Shown here: positions 16,868-24,754 of the stretch, one piece after another
Layout: the number at the start of each line of letters is the position of its first letter
How positions within the stretch are numbered: position 1 is the stretch's first letter
Assembly: GCF_001418255.1 (NCBI RefSeq)
Contig: NZ_LIPV01000006.1
Location: 186,001 to 250,000 of the forward strand
DNA length: 64,000 nucleotides
Source: Thiomonas bhubaneswarensis
GTDB lineage: Bacteria; Pseudomonadota; Gammaproteobacteria; Burkholderiales; Burkholderiaceae_C
Reading direction: 5' to 3'
Notes under the pieces: generated by a model
Databases searched by the model: none
What the model was told of the DNA's origin: nothing
What the model saw: the letters and a program-made list of their open reading frames with translations, nothing else
Position numbers and translations under genes: made by a program

Positions 16868-18651
16868 GATGCGGTTGAATCGAGTAGATCGAGCAGTCGG
16901 GTGAAGGCGGCGCAGGCGAGGTCGAGGTCATCGGCGGTACTGGACTCCAGCGGGTTGTGGCTGATGCCGGCGTTTTCGCCGCGCACGAACAGCATGGCCT
17001 GGGGGAGGGCGGTGTGGAGTTTCATCGCGTCGTGGCCGGCGCCGCTGGGCAGGCGGTGCAAGGGCAGGCCCAGCGCGGTGACGGCCTGTTCCCAGCGGCG
17101 CTGCCAGGCGGGATCGCTCGGGGCGGCGGATTCGCGCATGGTTTCTTCGACCGTGTGGCGCAGGCCGCGCCGTGCGCAAAGCGCGGCGAGTTCGGCCAGT
17201 ACGTCGTCGCGCAGGCGGTCGCGCTGGTCGTCGCTGGGCGCGCGCAGGTCGAGGCTGAAGCGGCAGCGTCCGGGCACGACGTTGATCGAGCCGCCGGGCA
17301 CTTCGAGCATCCCGACCGTGCCTACGCTGTCGCCATCGGCCGCCGCGCGGCGCTCGACGAAGAGCGCCAGTTCGGCCGCGGCGCAGGCGGCGTCGCGGCG
17401 GGTGTTCATCGGCGTGGTGCCGGCGTGACTGGCCATGCCGACGATCTCGCCTTGATAGCGCACGCTGGCGTTGATCGAGGTGACGATGCCCAGGGGAAGA
17501 TCGAGGGAACTCAGCACCGGCCCTTGTTCGATGTGGACTTCGACGAAGCCGAGGTAGCGGGCCGGGTCGCGTTCGAGCGCGGCAATGGCGGGGAGGCTGG
17601 CGGGGAGCCCGGCATGCTTCATGGCCTCTCGCATGGCGATGCCGTCGCGATCGCGCTGGTCGAGCCAGGCGGGGTCGAAGCCGCCCACCAGCGCGCCCGA
17701 GCCCAGGAAAGTGGCCTTGTAGCGCTGGCCTTCTTCTTCGGCGAAGGCCACGACTTCGAGGCCGAAGGAAAGACGTCGCCCGGCGCGATGCAGGGCGCGC
17801 ACGCAGGCCATGGGCACGAAGTGGCCGATGCGGCCGTCGTACTTGCCGGCATTGCGCACGGTGTCGTAATGACTGCCGGTGAGCAGCCGCAGCGCTGCCG
17901 GATCGCGGCCATGGTAGATGCCGACCACGTTGCCCACGGCATCGACTTCTACCCGGTCGAAGCCGCAATCGCGCATGGTGGCGGTGATCTCGGCCGCTGC
18001 GGCTCGGTGGGCGTCGGTGAGATAGGTGGCGGTGAGTTCGCCGCGTTCGATCCACGGAGGTTCGCTGTGCGTGGCGAGCTGTTCGCACCAGTCCCAGACC
18101 CGGTTGCCTTGTTCAGGCATAAAGCCGAACTTGTCGTTCAGCCGCAGTTCGGCGATGCGGTGGATCTGGCGCAGCGCTTCGGCAAACTCGAACTCCGCCG
18201 GGTTGTCGAGGCGGCGTTCCAGGATGGCGACGATCTGGCTGCGGTTCAGCCCGGTGCCGCGCGGGCCTCGCACCGCGAGGATAAAAGGCCAGCCAAAGCG
18301 CGCGGTGTAGGCGGCGTTCAACGTGTTGATGCGCGCAAACTCCTCGGGCGTGCAGTGCGCGAGCCCGGCGCGGGACTGTTCATCAGTGGACTCGGCCGTG
18401 AGCTCGCCGCTCACCGCGGCCTTGCCCGCCAGCTCGGGGTGGGCGCGGATCAGCGCGAGCTGTTCGTCGCGGCTGGCCTGACGCACCGCCTGCACCATGG
18501 CCTGCTTGAGCGCGGCCAGCGTGGCAAAGGGGCGCGCCGACCATGCGCGCTCGGCTACCCAGGGGGAATGTTCATATACCCCCTGCAGCGCGGCGATGAA
18601 ATCGGCCTGGGACGCGACATTGAGGGTGTCGAGATCGGCATGGGTGGACAT
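16864..18651 (-). CDS. OHCU decarboxylase fused to allantoate amidohydrolase
   Basis: A 595-residue bifunctional enzyme of urate breakdown. Residues 1-170 are UraD, which decarboxylates OHCU to (S)-allantoin; the family motif IRAHPELAGKAA gives the catalytic His at about 71. Residues 185-590 are an AllC-type zinc hydrolase that opens allantoate. Metal ligands are visible in TGSHYDTV (His261), KYDGRIG (Asp272), AFAEEEGQRY, FVEVHIEQGP and SGAGHDAMKLH. The start is ATG 18651, two bases after the puuE stop; the frame runs further upstream but only as a shadow of puuE. The fusion joins non-consecutive steps, since allantoinase (PuuE) acts between them. Confidence 0.9.
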   Translation of the reverse strand: MSTHADLDTLNVASQADFIAALQGVYEHSPWVAERAWSARPFATLAALKQAMVQAVRQASRDEQLALIRAHPELAGKAAVSGELTAESTDEQSRAGLAHCTPEEFARINTLNAAYTARFGWPFILAVRGPRGTGLNRSQIVAILERRLDNPAEFEFAEALRQIHRIAELRLNDKFGFMPEQGNRVWDWCEQLATHSEPPWIERGELTATYLTDAHRAAAAEITATMRDCGFDRVEVDAVGNVVGIYHGRDPAALRLLTGSHYDTVRNAGKYDGRIGHFVPMACVRALHRAGRRLSFGLEVVAFAEEEGQRYKATFLGSGALVGGFDPAWLDQRDRDGIAMREAMKHAGLPASLPAIAALERDPARYLGFVEVHIEQGPVLSSLDLPLGIVTSINASVRYQGEIVGMASHAGTTPMNTRRDAACAAAELALFVERRAAADGDSVGTVGMLEVPGGSINVVPGRCRFSLDLRAPSDDQRDRLRDDVLAELAALCARRGLRHTVEETMRESAAPSDPAWQRRWEQAVTALGLPLHRLPSGAGHDAMKLHTALPQAMLFVRGENAGISHNPLESSTADDLDLACAAFTRLLDLLDSTAS

Positions 18652-18653
18652 GG

Positions 18654-19616
18654 TCACTCCCAGACAAAGGCCGTGGCGGCATCGAAGGGATGCTCGGCCT
18701 GCCAGTGACGCGCGATGTCGATGCGCCGGGCGATCCACACGCGGTCGTGTCGCTGCACATGATCGAGAAAGCGCTGCACCGCGCGGATGCGGCCGGGCCG
18801 CCCCAGCAGACGCGCGTGCATGCCGATGCTGAGCATCTTCGGCCGGTCTTCGCCCTCGGCGTAGAGCGCGTCGAAGCTGTCGCGCAGGTAGATGTAGAAG
18901 TCTTCGGCCTGCGCGAAACCCTGAGGCAGAGCGAAGCGCATGTCGTTGCTGTCGAGGGTGTAGGGCACGACGAGATGGGGGCTGAGGCTGCCGTCGGTCT
19001 TGCGCACCTGCAGCCAGAAAGGCAGGTCGTCGCCGTAATAGTCGCTGTCGTAGGCGAAGCCGCCGAAGTCGGCCACCAGGCGGCGGGTGTTGGGGCTGTC
19101 GCGGCCGGTATACCAGCCCAGCGGGCGCACGCCGCAGACGGCTTCGATCGCCTCCATGCCCAGGCGCATGTGCTCGCGCTCGGTGGCTTCGTCGAGAGCT
19201 TGATAATGAATCCAGCGCCATCCGTGGCAGGCGATTTCATGTCCGAGTTCGACGCAGGCGCGGGCGATGTCGGGCGTGCGTTGCAGCGCCATGCCCACGC
19301 CGAACACCGTCAGCGGCAGGCCGCGGCGCTCGAATTCGCCCAGGATGCGCCACACCCCGGCGCGGCTGCCGTATTCATAGATGCTTTCCATGCTCAGGTG
19401 TCGTGCCGGATAGGCGGCGGGATTGAACAGCTCGGAGAGGAACTGCTCGCTGCCCGCGTCGCCATGCAGCACGCAGTTCTCGCCGCCTTCTTCCACATTG
19501 AGCACGAACTGCAACGCCACGCGGGCCTGACCCGGCCAGTTGGCGTGCGGCGGATTGCGGCCGTAGCCGACGAGGTCGCGGGGGTAGGGTGGGGTCGGCA
19601 TGATGAATTCGTTCAC
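18654..19616 (-). CDS. puuE: allantoinase PuuE (polysaccharide deacetylase fold)
   Basis: PuuE hydrolyses allantoin to allantoate using a NodB-type fold rather than the amidohydrolase fold of classical allantoinases. The 320-residue protein has the family landmarks YPRDLVGYGRNPPHANWPG at the start, NVEEGGENCVLHGD, and ELGHEIACHGWRWIHY and GWYTGRDSPNTRRLV in the middle. It lies between the GntR regulator gene upstream (18-base gap) and the UraD-AllC gene downstream, as the first catabolic gene of the minus-strand operon. ATG 19616 is used; MPTPPYPRDL six codons later is an alternative. Confidence 0.93.
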   Translation of the reverse strand: MNEFIMPTPPYPRDLVGYGRNPPHANWPGQARVALQFVLNVEEGGENCVLHGDAGSEQFLSELFNPAAYPARHLSMESIYEYGSRAGVWRILGEFERRGLPLTVFGVGMALQRTPDIARACVELGHEIACHGWRWIHYQALDEATEREHMRLGMEAIEAVCGVRPLGWYTGRDSPNTRRLVADFGGFAYDSDYYGDDLPFWLQVRKTDGSLSPHLVVPYTLDSNDMRFALPQGFAQAEDFYIYLRDSFDALYAEGEDRPKMLSIGMHARLLGRPGRIRAVQRFLDHVQRHDRVWIARRIDIARHWQAEHPFDAATAFVWE

Positions 19617-19634
19617 AATCGCTCAGGCCGGCGC

Positions 19635-20393
19635 TCAGGCCGCGTAGCTGCCCAGCGCCTGGGCGAGGTCGGCACTGCTGGTTCTGGGGTGATAGAGCAG
19701 ACTGCTTTCGGTGGCCAGCAGATGGGCTTCCATCAGCGCCTTGGCCTTGGGCGCATCGCGAGCTTCCAGAGCCTTGAGGATGTCGACGTGTTCGTCGGAC
19801 GAATGCTGCGCCGCGCGCGACGATTGATACATCAGCGTGATGAGGGCGCAGCGGGAGATCAGCTCCGACAGAATCTGCGCCAGCACATGGTTGCCGATGC
19901 GCTCGGCCATCAGTACATGGAAATCGCCCAGCAGCCGCGTGCGACCTGTGACGTCCACCCTGCCGACCACGGCTTGTTCTTGCTTGAGGTGGGCGCGCAT
20001 GGCGCGGAAATCGCTGGCCGTGGCCTTGTCGCAAAACGCCTCGATCAGATGCTGTTCGAGCATGCGGCGTACCGCGAACACCTGCTGCGCCTCCTCCACC
20101 GAGGGCTGCGCGACAAACGCGCCCCGCGCCGGTTCGAGCGTGACCAGATGATCGCGCGCCAACTGAAACAGGGCTTGCCGCACGATGGTGCGCGACACAC
20201 CGTAAATCGCCGCGATCTTCTGCTCCGTGAGCTTGGCACCGGGCGCGAGACGATGTTCGATGATGGCCCCAGTGATGGCGGCGACGATGGTCTGCGTCGA
20301 ATCGCCAGTCGTGCTCTTGGCGGCGGCCACCGCGCTCAGCGCCTTGCCTGCTGGCATCTGTGCCTTCGCGTCGGGTTTGCTGCGCGCATTCAT
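19635..20393 (-). CDS. GntR-family transcriptional regulator (FadR/FCD subgroup)
   Basis: A 252-residue regulator with an N-terminal winged helix (LTEQKIAAIYGVSRTIVRQA, about residues 58-77) and a C-terminal helical FCD ligand-binding domain (RRMLEQHLIEAF, LLGDFHVLMAERIGNHVL). The ligand is unknown; urate, allantoin or another pathway intermediate is likely. It is transcribed away from uraH across a 186-base spacer carrying the inverted repeat GCATACAA/TTGTATGC at 20496-20523, a typical operator for this group, so it probably controls both arms of the cluster and itself. Confidence 0.9.
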   Translation of the reverse strand: MNARSKPDAKAQMPAGKALSAVAAAKSTTGDSTQTIVAAITGAIIEHRLAPGAKLTEQKIAAIYGVSRTIVRQALFQLARDHLVTLEPARGAFVAQPSVEEAQQVFAVRRMLEQHLIEAFCDKATASDFRAMRAHLKQEQAVVGRVDVTGRTRLLGDFHVLMAERIGNHVLAQILSELISRCALITLMYQSSRAAQHSSDEHVDILKALEARDAPKAKALMEAHLLATESSLLYHPRTSSADLAQALGSYAA

Positions 20394-20415
20394 GGTCTCG
20401 CTCCTTGAGTGGTTT

Positions 20416-20432
20416 CCGGCATGGTGTTTGCT
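20416..20432 (+). promoter_or_regulatory. possible sigma-54 promoter toward uraH
   Basis: CCGGCATGGTGTTTGCT has the sigma-54 spacing GG-N10-GC (20418-20419 and 20430-20431) and matches most of the -24/-12 consensus, with T and C replaced at two normally conserved positions. A start near 20443 would leave a 5' leader of about 137 bases that includes the GntR-type repeat. Nitrogen control of purine use makes it plausible; chance cannot be excluded. Confidence 0.3.
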
Positions 20433-20495
20433 AGGTCCAGGGTGGGCAACAGACCGTGTCTTCCAGTAGTTGTGATTCTGCTTGGTTTGCCGTTA

Positions 20496-20523
20496 GCATA
20501 CAACTTATCTTGCGATTGTATGC
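20496..20523. promoter_or_regulatory. GntR-type operator in the divergent purine promoter
   Basis: GCATACAA (20496-20503) and TTGTATGC (20516-20523) form a perfect 8-bp inverted repeat with a 12-base spacer. It is in the shared promoter region of the GntR gene and uraH. The half-site TTGTATGC resembles operators bound by FadR-subgroup GntR proteins. Confidence 0.6.
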
Positions 20524-20579
20524 AATAAAGCCCCAATCGAAGCCTGCAAACCACAGTCAGTCAAAGGATGAAGACCGCC

Positions 20580-20933
20580 ATGGGCGCCTTGACCACACAC
20601 ATTCTCGACACCGCGCATGGCCGGCCCGCCGTGGCAGTCCACATCGATCTGTTCGCGTATCAGGGGGCAGGCTGGGCGCTGCTGCGTTCCGCCCAGACCA
20701 ACGCTGATGGACGCTGCGATGCGCCACTGCTGCAGGGGGCCGACTTCGTGCCCGGCCGCTATCGCCTGGTGTTTCAGATCGGCGCCTATTTCAAGGGTCT
20801 GGGTCTGGCCCTGCCGCAGCCGACCTTCCTCGATCAGATTCCCCTGGAGTTCGGGGTGGGTGACGCGCAGCAGCACTATCACGTGCCTCTGCTGGTGTCG
20901 CCCTGGAGTTATTCGACTTACCGCGGCAGCTGA
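20580..20933 (+). CDS. uraH: 5-hydroxyisourate hydrolase (transthyretin-like)
   Basis: UraH hydrolyses 5-hydroxyisourate to OHCU, the step between the PuuD oxidase and the UraD decarboxylase. The 117-residue product starts with the family-typical GALTTHILDTAHGRPAVAV and ends in the diagnostic C-terminal tetrapeptide YRGS. I chose ATG 20580, with AAAGGA about 11 bases upstream, because family members begin just ahead of the LTTHVLD motif; ATG 20568 would add four residues and overlap that site. It opens the plus-strand half of the cluster. Confidence 0.94.
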   Translation: MGALTTHILDTAHGRPAVAVHIDLFAYQGAGWALLRSAQTNADGRCDAPLLQGADFVPGRYRLVFQIGAYFKGLGLALPQPTFLDQIPLEFGVGDAQQHYHVPLLVSPWSYSTYRGS

Positions 20934-21055
20934 CAGGGCCGCCGTTTCAACGGGATCGCCGCAGTGCGGTGCGCCATGTCGATGGCACGCGATCCGACAG
21001 ACTTTCGCAGGGCCTGCCGTGGCGAAAGTCGATTCATATGACTTCTGGAGCTGTC

Positions 21056-22261
21056 ATGATGAGCGACTTGATGACCACCTTCCTGCCCTATGCCATGAAC
21101 TGGGCCGACCTTCTGCTGCGCTGGCTGCATGTCATCGTGGCGATTGCCTGGATCGGCTCTTCCTTCTATTTCGTCTGGCTCGACAACAGCCTGGAAAAAC
21201 CCACCGATCCGGCACTGCAGGCCAAGGGCGTGGACGGGGAGTTGTGGGCGGTTCACGGCGGGGGCTTTTACAACCCGCAGAAATACATGGTGGCACCGAA
21301 GAACCTGCCCCAGCATCTGCACTGGTTCTATTGGGAGAGTTATTCCACCTGGCTGTCGGGTTTCGCGCTGCTGTGCGTGCTTTACTTCTATCACGCTGGC
21401 ATTTTCATCGTCGATCCGCGTGTGTTGGCCTGGAGCGCGCCGGGTTACGCTGTGGCGGCGATGCTGGGCTTTCTCGTGGTCGGCTGGCTGGTCTATGACG
21501 GCATCTGCCGTGTGTTCGGCCAGGGCAAGAACGGCGATCGAACCGTGGGCATTCTGGTGGCGCTGTATGTCGTGGTCGCGGCCTGGCTTGCCTGCCACCT
21601 GTTCGCCGGGCGCGCTGCGTTTCTGCTGACCGGCGCGATGCTGGCGACCATGATGAGCGCCAACGTGTTCTTCTGGATCATTCCCGGTCAGCGCCGCGTG
21701 GTCGCTGCCATGCGCACCGGACAGACCCCCGATCCGATGGATGGCAAGCGTGGCAAGCAACGCAGCGTGCACAACACTTACTTCACCCTGCCGGTGCTGT
21801 TCGCCATGCTGTCCAACCATTACAGCTTCGTCTACGACGCGCCGAACAACTGGCTGGTGCTGGTACTGATGATGCTGGCCGGCGCGCTGATTCGCCAGTT
21901 CTTCGTGCTCAAGCACAAGGGTGCCTGGAAGTGGCAGTACTGGATCATCGGCGCCGGCCTCATTCTGGCCGTGGTCGTGGCTCTGGCCCCCAAGCCGCAG
22001 CCCGCGCTGGCATCGAACCAGCCGGTGAGCTTCGCGCAGGTGCAGCACATCGTGCAGGAGCGCTGTCTGATGTGCCACGCCGGACCTGCGGCCAGCAAGG
22101 GCGTGCGGCTGGATTCGGCACAGGGCATCGTCAGCCACGCCCAGGCGATCTATCAGCAGGTCGTAGTGCTCAAGGCCATGCCGCTGAACAACGCCACGCA
22201 GATGACCGATGCCGAGCGCGCCCAGCTGGCATCCTGGATCACGGCCGGGGCAAAACCCTGA
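21056..22261 (+). CDS. puuD: urate hydroxylase PuuD (membrane oxidase with cytochrome c tail)
   Basis: PuuD is an integral-membrane urate oxidase, unrelated to soluble uricase, that makes 5-hydroxyisourate and passes electrons to a C-terminal cytochrome c domain. The 401-residue protein starts with WADLLLRWLHVIVAIAWIGS and has about eight membrane segments containing conserved histidines. The tail carries a haem-binding CLMCH (Cys337, Cys340, His341), with a likely Met ligand in KAMPLNN (Met375). The start is ATG 21056, with GGAG five bases upstream; the longer frame from 20969 is not PuuD-like. It needs c-type cytochrome maturation, coupling urate use to respiration. Confidence 0.93.
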   Translation: MMSDLMTTFLPYAMNWADLLLRWLHVIVAIAWIGSSFYFVWLDNSLEKPTDPALQAKGVDGELWAVHGGGFYNPQKYMVAPKNLPQHLHWFYWESYSTWLSGFALLCVLYFYHAGIFIVDPRVLAWSAPGYAVAAMLGFLVVGWLVYDGICRVFGQGKNGDRTVGILVALYVVVAAWLACHLFAGRAAFLLTGAMLATMMSANVFFWIIPGQRRVVAAMRTGQTPDPMDGKRGKQRSVHNTYFTLPVLFAMLSNHYSFVYDAPNNWLVLVLMMLAGALIRQFFVLKHKGAWKWQYWIIGAGLILAVVVALAPKPQPALASNQPVSFAQVQHIVQERCLMCHAGPAASKGVRLDSAQGIVSHAQAIYQQVVVLKAMPLNNATQMTDAERAQLASWITAGAKP

Positions 22262-22340
22262 GGGCCTCCCCAGACCTGACGCAAGGCGTCGGCCCCCGAA
22301 GGGATGAGAAAACTTGGGGCGGCCCAGCGTTTTCTCATGA
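22262..22340 (+). repeat. hairpin repeat family E, copy 2
   Basis: A perfect 10-bp stem, ATGAGAAAAC at 22304-22313 with GTTTTCTCAT at 22329-22338, encloses the core TTGGGGCGGCCCAGC. A smaller hairpin, GACGCAAGGCGTC (22278-22290), and a GGGCCTCCCC/GGCCCCC segment precede it. It fills the space between puuD and the permease gene and could reduce or shape read-through. Confidence 0.85.
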
Positions 22341-22388
22341 GGCATTCCGACCATTCCGGTTTTCACCAGCCCAGACCGAGGAGCAGCC

Positions 22389-23840
22389 ATGGCGAATCAG
22401 ATCGATGAGGTGCGTGCGGGGGCGCGGCCGGTGCACCCGGTCGATGAAGTGCTTTCACCGGGCAAACTGGTCGCGCTGGGCATCCAGCATGTGCTGGTGA
22501 TGTACGCGGGGGCGGTGGCGGTGCCGCTGATCATCGGCACCGCGCTCAAACTGCCCTCGGAGCATATCGCCCTGCTGATTACGGCCGATCTGTTCATCTG
22601 TGGGGTCGCCAGCATCATTCAGTCTTTGGGAGTGACGCGGTGGTTCGGCATCCGCATGCCGGTGATGATGGGCATGACCTTTGCCTCGGTGACGCCGATG
22701 ATCGCCATTGCCACCACGCCGGGGATGGGGCTGCAGGACATTTTCGGTGCCATCATCGCCGCAGGGCTGCTGGCCCTGCTCGTGGTGCCCTTCGCCTGCC
22801 GCCTGATGAGCCTGTTTCCTCCCGTGGTGACAGGCTCGGTCATCACCATCATCGGCATCTCCCTGATGCAGGTCGGCATTCAGTGGGCTGTGGGCGGGGC
22901 GTGGCTCAAGCCCATGATCGCCGACCCCTCGCCGCTGGCCAAGATGGGGCAGATGGTGCCCAACCCGGCCTATGCGTCGATGCAGAACCTGGGCATGGCG
23001 TTGTTCGTGCTGGTCGTCATTTTGCTCATCAGCAAATATGGGCGCAGCTTTCTCAAGAACATTTCGGTGCTGGCCGGACTTGTTCTCGGCAGCGCGGCGG
23101 CCGCGGCCTTGGGGATGATGCATTTCGATCAGGTTGCCAAGGCCGATATGTTTCGCCTGGTGCTGCCGTTTCAGTTCGGCATGCCGCGGTTCGCGGTCGG
23201 CCCCATCGCAACCCTGTTCGTGGCGCAACTCGTGGTGTTCGTCGAATCGGCCGGCATGTTTTTCGCCCTCGGCAACATCGTCGGCCGTAAGGTAGGGCGC
23301 ATCGAACTGGCGCGAGGTTTGCGCGTGGATGCGCTGGGTACGGTACTGGCGGGTATTTTCAACACGTTTCCCACCACTTCGTTTTCGCAGAACATCGGCC
23401 TGGTCGGCATGACCGGGGTGCGCAGCCGCTGGGTGACAGTGACCGGCGGCGTCATCATGTTGCTGCTGGGACTCGTGCCCAAGCTTGGCACACTGGTCGC
23501 AGCCATTCCGCAGCCGGTGCTGGGCGGCACCGGCATCGCGATGTTTGGCATGGTGGCCGCCACGGGCATACGCATCCTGAGCGAGGTGGACTACAAGAGC
23601 AATCGCAACAACCTGCTCATCGTGGCGCTGGGTATAGGCTTTGGACTGATTCCGTTGGTGGCGCCGCAGTTTTTCATCCACTTCCCTGAGGTGCTGGCGC
23701 CCATGCTTCACAGCGGCATCCTGCTCACTGCGGTGGTGACGTTTGTGCTCAATGCATTCTTCAACGGGTTCGGCCGACTGGACGCCCAGGGGTTGCGCGA
23801 CGCCGAACATGCCGCCGAGGACACCAGCGCCTTGCGCTGA
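22389..23840 (+). CDS. NCS2 family purine/urate:cation symporter
   Basis: Nucleobase-cation symporter-2 proteins bring purines or uracil into the cell; this one is probably a urate or xanthine carrier because it ends the PuuD-UraH operon. The 483-residue protein has about 14 membrane segments and the NCS2 signature QNIGLVGMTGVRSRWVT near residue 340, preceded by the substrate-site region VVFVESAGMFFALG. The N-terminus HPVDEVLSPGKLVALGIQHV is typical of the bacterial uric acid/xanthine branch. It lies 127 bases after puuD across repeat E copy 2. Confidence 0.88.
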   Translation: MANQIDEVRAGARPVHPVDEVLSPGKLVALGIQHVLVMYAGAVAVPLIIGTALKLPSEHIALLITADLFICGVASIIQSLGVTRWFGIRMPVMMGMTFASVTPMIAIATTPGMGLQDIFGAIIAAGLLALLVVPFACRLMSLFPPVVTGSVITIIGISLMQVGIQWAVGGAWLKPMIADPSPLAKMGQMVPNPAYASMQNLGMALFVLVVILLISKYGRSFLKNISVLAGLVLGSAAAAALGMMHFDQVAKADMFRLVLPFQFGMPRFAVGPIATLFVAQLVVFVESAGMFFALGNIVGRKVGRIELARGLRVDALGTVLAGIFNTFPTTSFSQNIGLVGMTGVRSRWVTVTGGVIMLLLGLVPKLGTLVAAIPQPVLGGTGIAMFGMVAATGIRILSEVDYKSNRNNLLIVALGIGFGLIPLVAPQFFIHFPEVLAPMLHSGILLTAVVTFVLNAFFNGFGRLDAQGLRDAEHAAEDTSALR

Positions 23841-23921
23841 CCGCATCCGCACCCGCGCGCTTTCGCTGCGGGATCGCTCTGCTATGGTTCAGCCAACCTC
23901 AAGCCGCAACCTGCAGACCGC

Positions 23922-24710
23922 ATGCACCTTCTCGTTCTCGACGTTGGCAACACCCGCCTGAAATGGGGCGTTTACGCGCAGGTCGAGCTTGGCGCGGCCT
24001 TGCTCGCGGGCGGTGCGATGGCGCTGGAAGACGTGGATCAGTTGCACCAGGTGCTGGCAGCCCAGCCGCGGCCGCACAAGGTCATCGGCTGTGCGGTGGC
24101 GGGCGCCGTGGTGACCGCACGCGTCTGCGCAGAGCTCGACGCGCTTGGCCTGCGCTGCAACTGGATCAGCGCGCAGGCGGAACAATGCGGCGTGCGCAAC
24201 AGCTATGCCACGCCTTCCTTGCTGGGTGCCGACCGCTGGGCAGCGCAACTCGGCGCGCGTCAGCGCGTGCCCGACCAGGCGGCAATGGTCATCAGCGTAG
24301 GCACGGCGGTCACGGTGGACTGCCTCAGCCGCGAAGGGGTGTTCATCGGCGGCATCATCCTGCCCGGTTTCGGCCTGATGCTCAAGGCGCTGGAGATGGG
24401 CACCGCCGGGCTGCGCGTGCCTGAGGGCGGCATCACGGACTTCCCCACCAACACCAGCGATGCGCTGATGACCGGCGGCGCACTGGCCATTTCAGGCGCG
24501 GCGCGGCAGATGCATGCACGTTTGCTGGCCAGAGAGCCTGCGGGCGTCAGCGTGCTGCTGACCGGAGGCGCGGCGCCCAAGTTGCGCGATGCGCTAGGCC
24601 TGCCGCATCAGCATGTCGAGCACCTGGTGTTCGAGGGTCTGCTGTGCATCGCCGCCCGGCAGACGCGCGCTCATCTCAAGAAAACGCAGGGCCGCCCCAA
24701 GTTTTCTTGA
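23922..24710 (+). CDS. coaX: type III pantothenate kinase
   Basis: CoaX phosphorylates pantothenate in the first step of coenzyme A synthesis. The 262-residue protein starts with LLVLDVGNTRLKWGVY, the phosphate-binding motif of the acetate/sugar kinase fold, and has LLGADRWAAQLG and SVGTAVTVDCL in the middle, all typical of type III enzymes. The last 12 or so residues (KKTQGRPKFS) are encoded by a copy of hairpin repeat E, whose stem end supplies the TGA stop, so the natural C-terminus has been replaced or extended. It converges with hslU, 44 bases away. Confidence 0.92.
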   Translation: MHLLVLDVGNTRLKWGVYAQVELGAALLAGGAMALEDVDQLHQVLAAQPRPHKVIGCAVAGAVVTARVCAELDALGLRCNWISAQAEQCGVRNSYATPSLLGADRWAAQLGARQRVPDQAAMVISVGTAVTVDCLSREGVFIGGIILPGFGLMLKALEMGTAGLRVPEGGITDFPTNTSDALMTGGALAISGAARQMHARLLAREPAGVSVLLTGGAAPKLRDALGLPHQHVEHLVFEGLLCIAARQTRAHLKKTQGRPKFS

Positions 24711-24752
24711 CCCCCGCGGGGGCGGGCTGGGCGCAGCCCGGCCCTGGGGGAT
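24676..24752 (-). repeat. hairpin repeat family E, copy 3 (coaX 3' end)
   Basis: On the plus strand TCAAGAAAAC (24676-24685) and GTTTTCTTGA (24701-24710) form a perfect 10-bp stem around the reverse complement of the family core. The GC-rich CCCCCGCGGGGG part follows at 24711-24722, in the order expected for an inverted copy. It lies between convergent coaX and hslU, overlaps the coaX stop codon and may serve as a shared terminator. Confidence 0.85.
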
Positions 24753-24754
24753 GC

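Noticed and set aside
18652-19221. N-terminal extension of the UraD-AllC frame to 785 residues
   Set aside because: This part overlaps puuE in another frame and has arginine-rich shadow composition; ATG 18651 fits the UraD family start.
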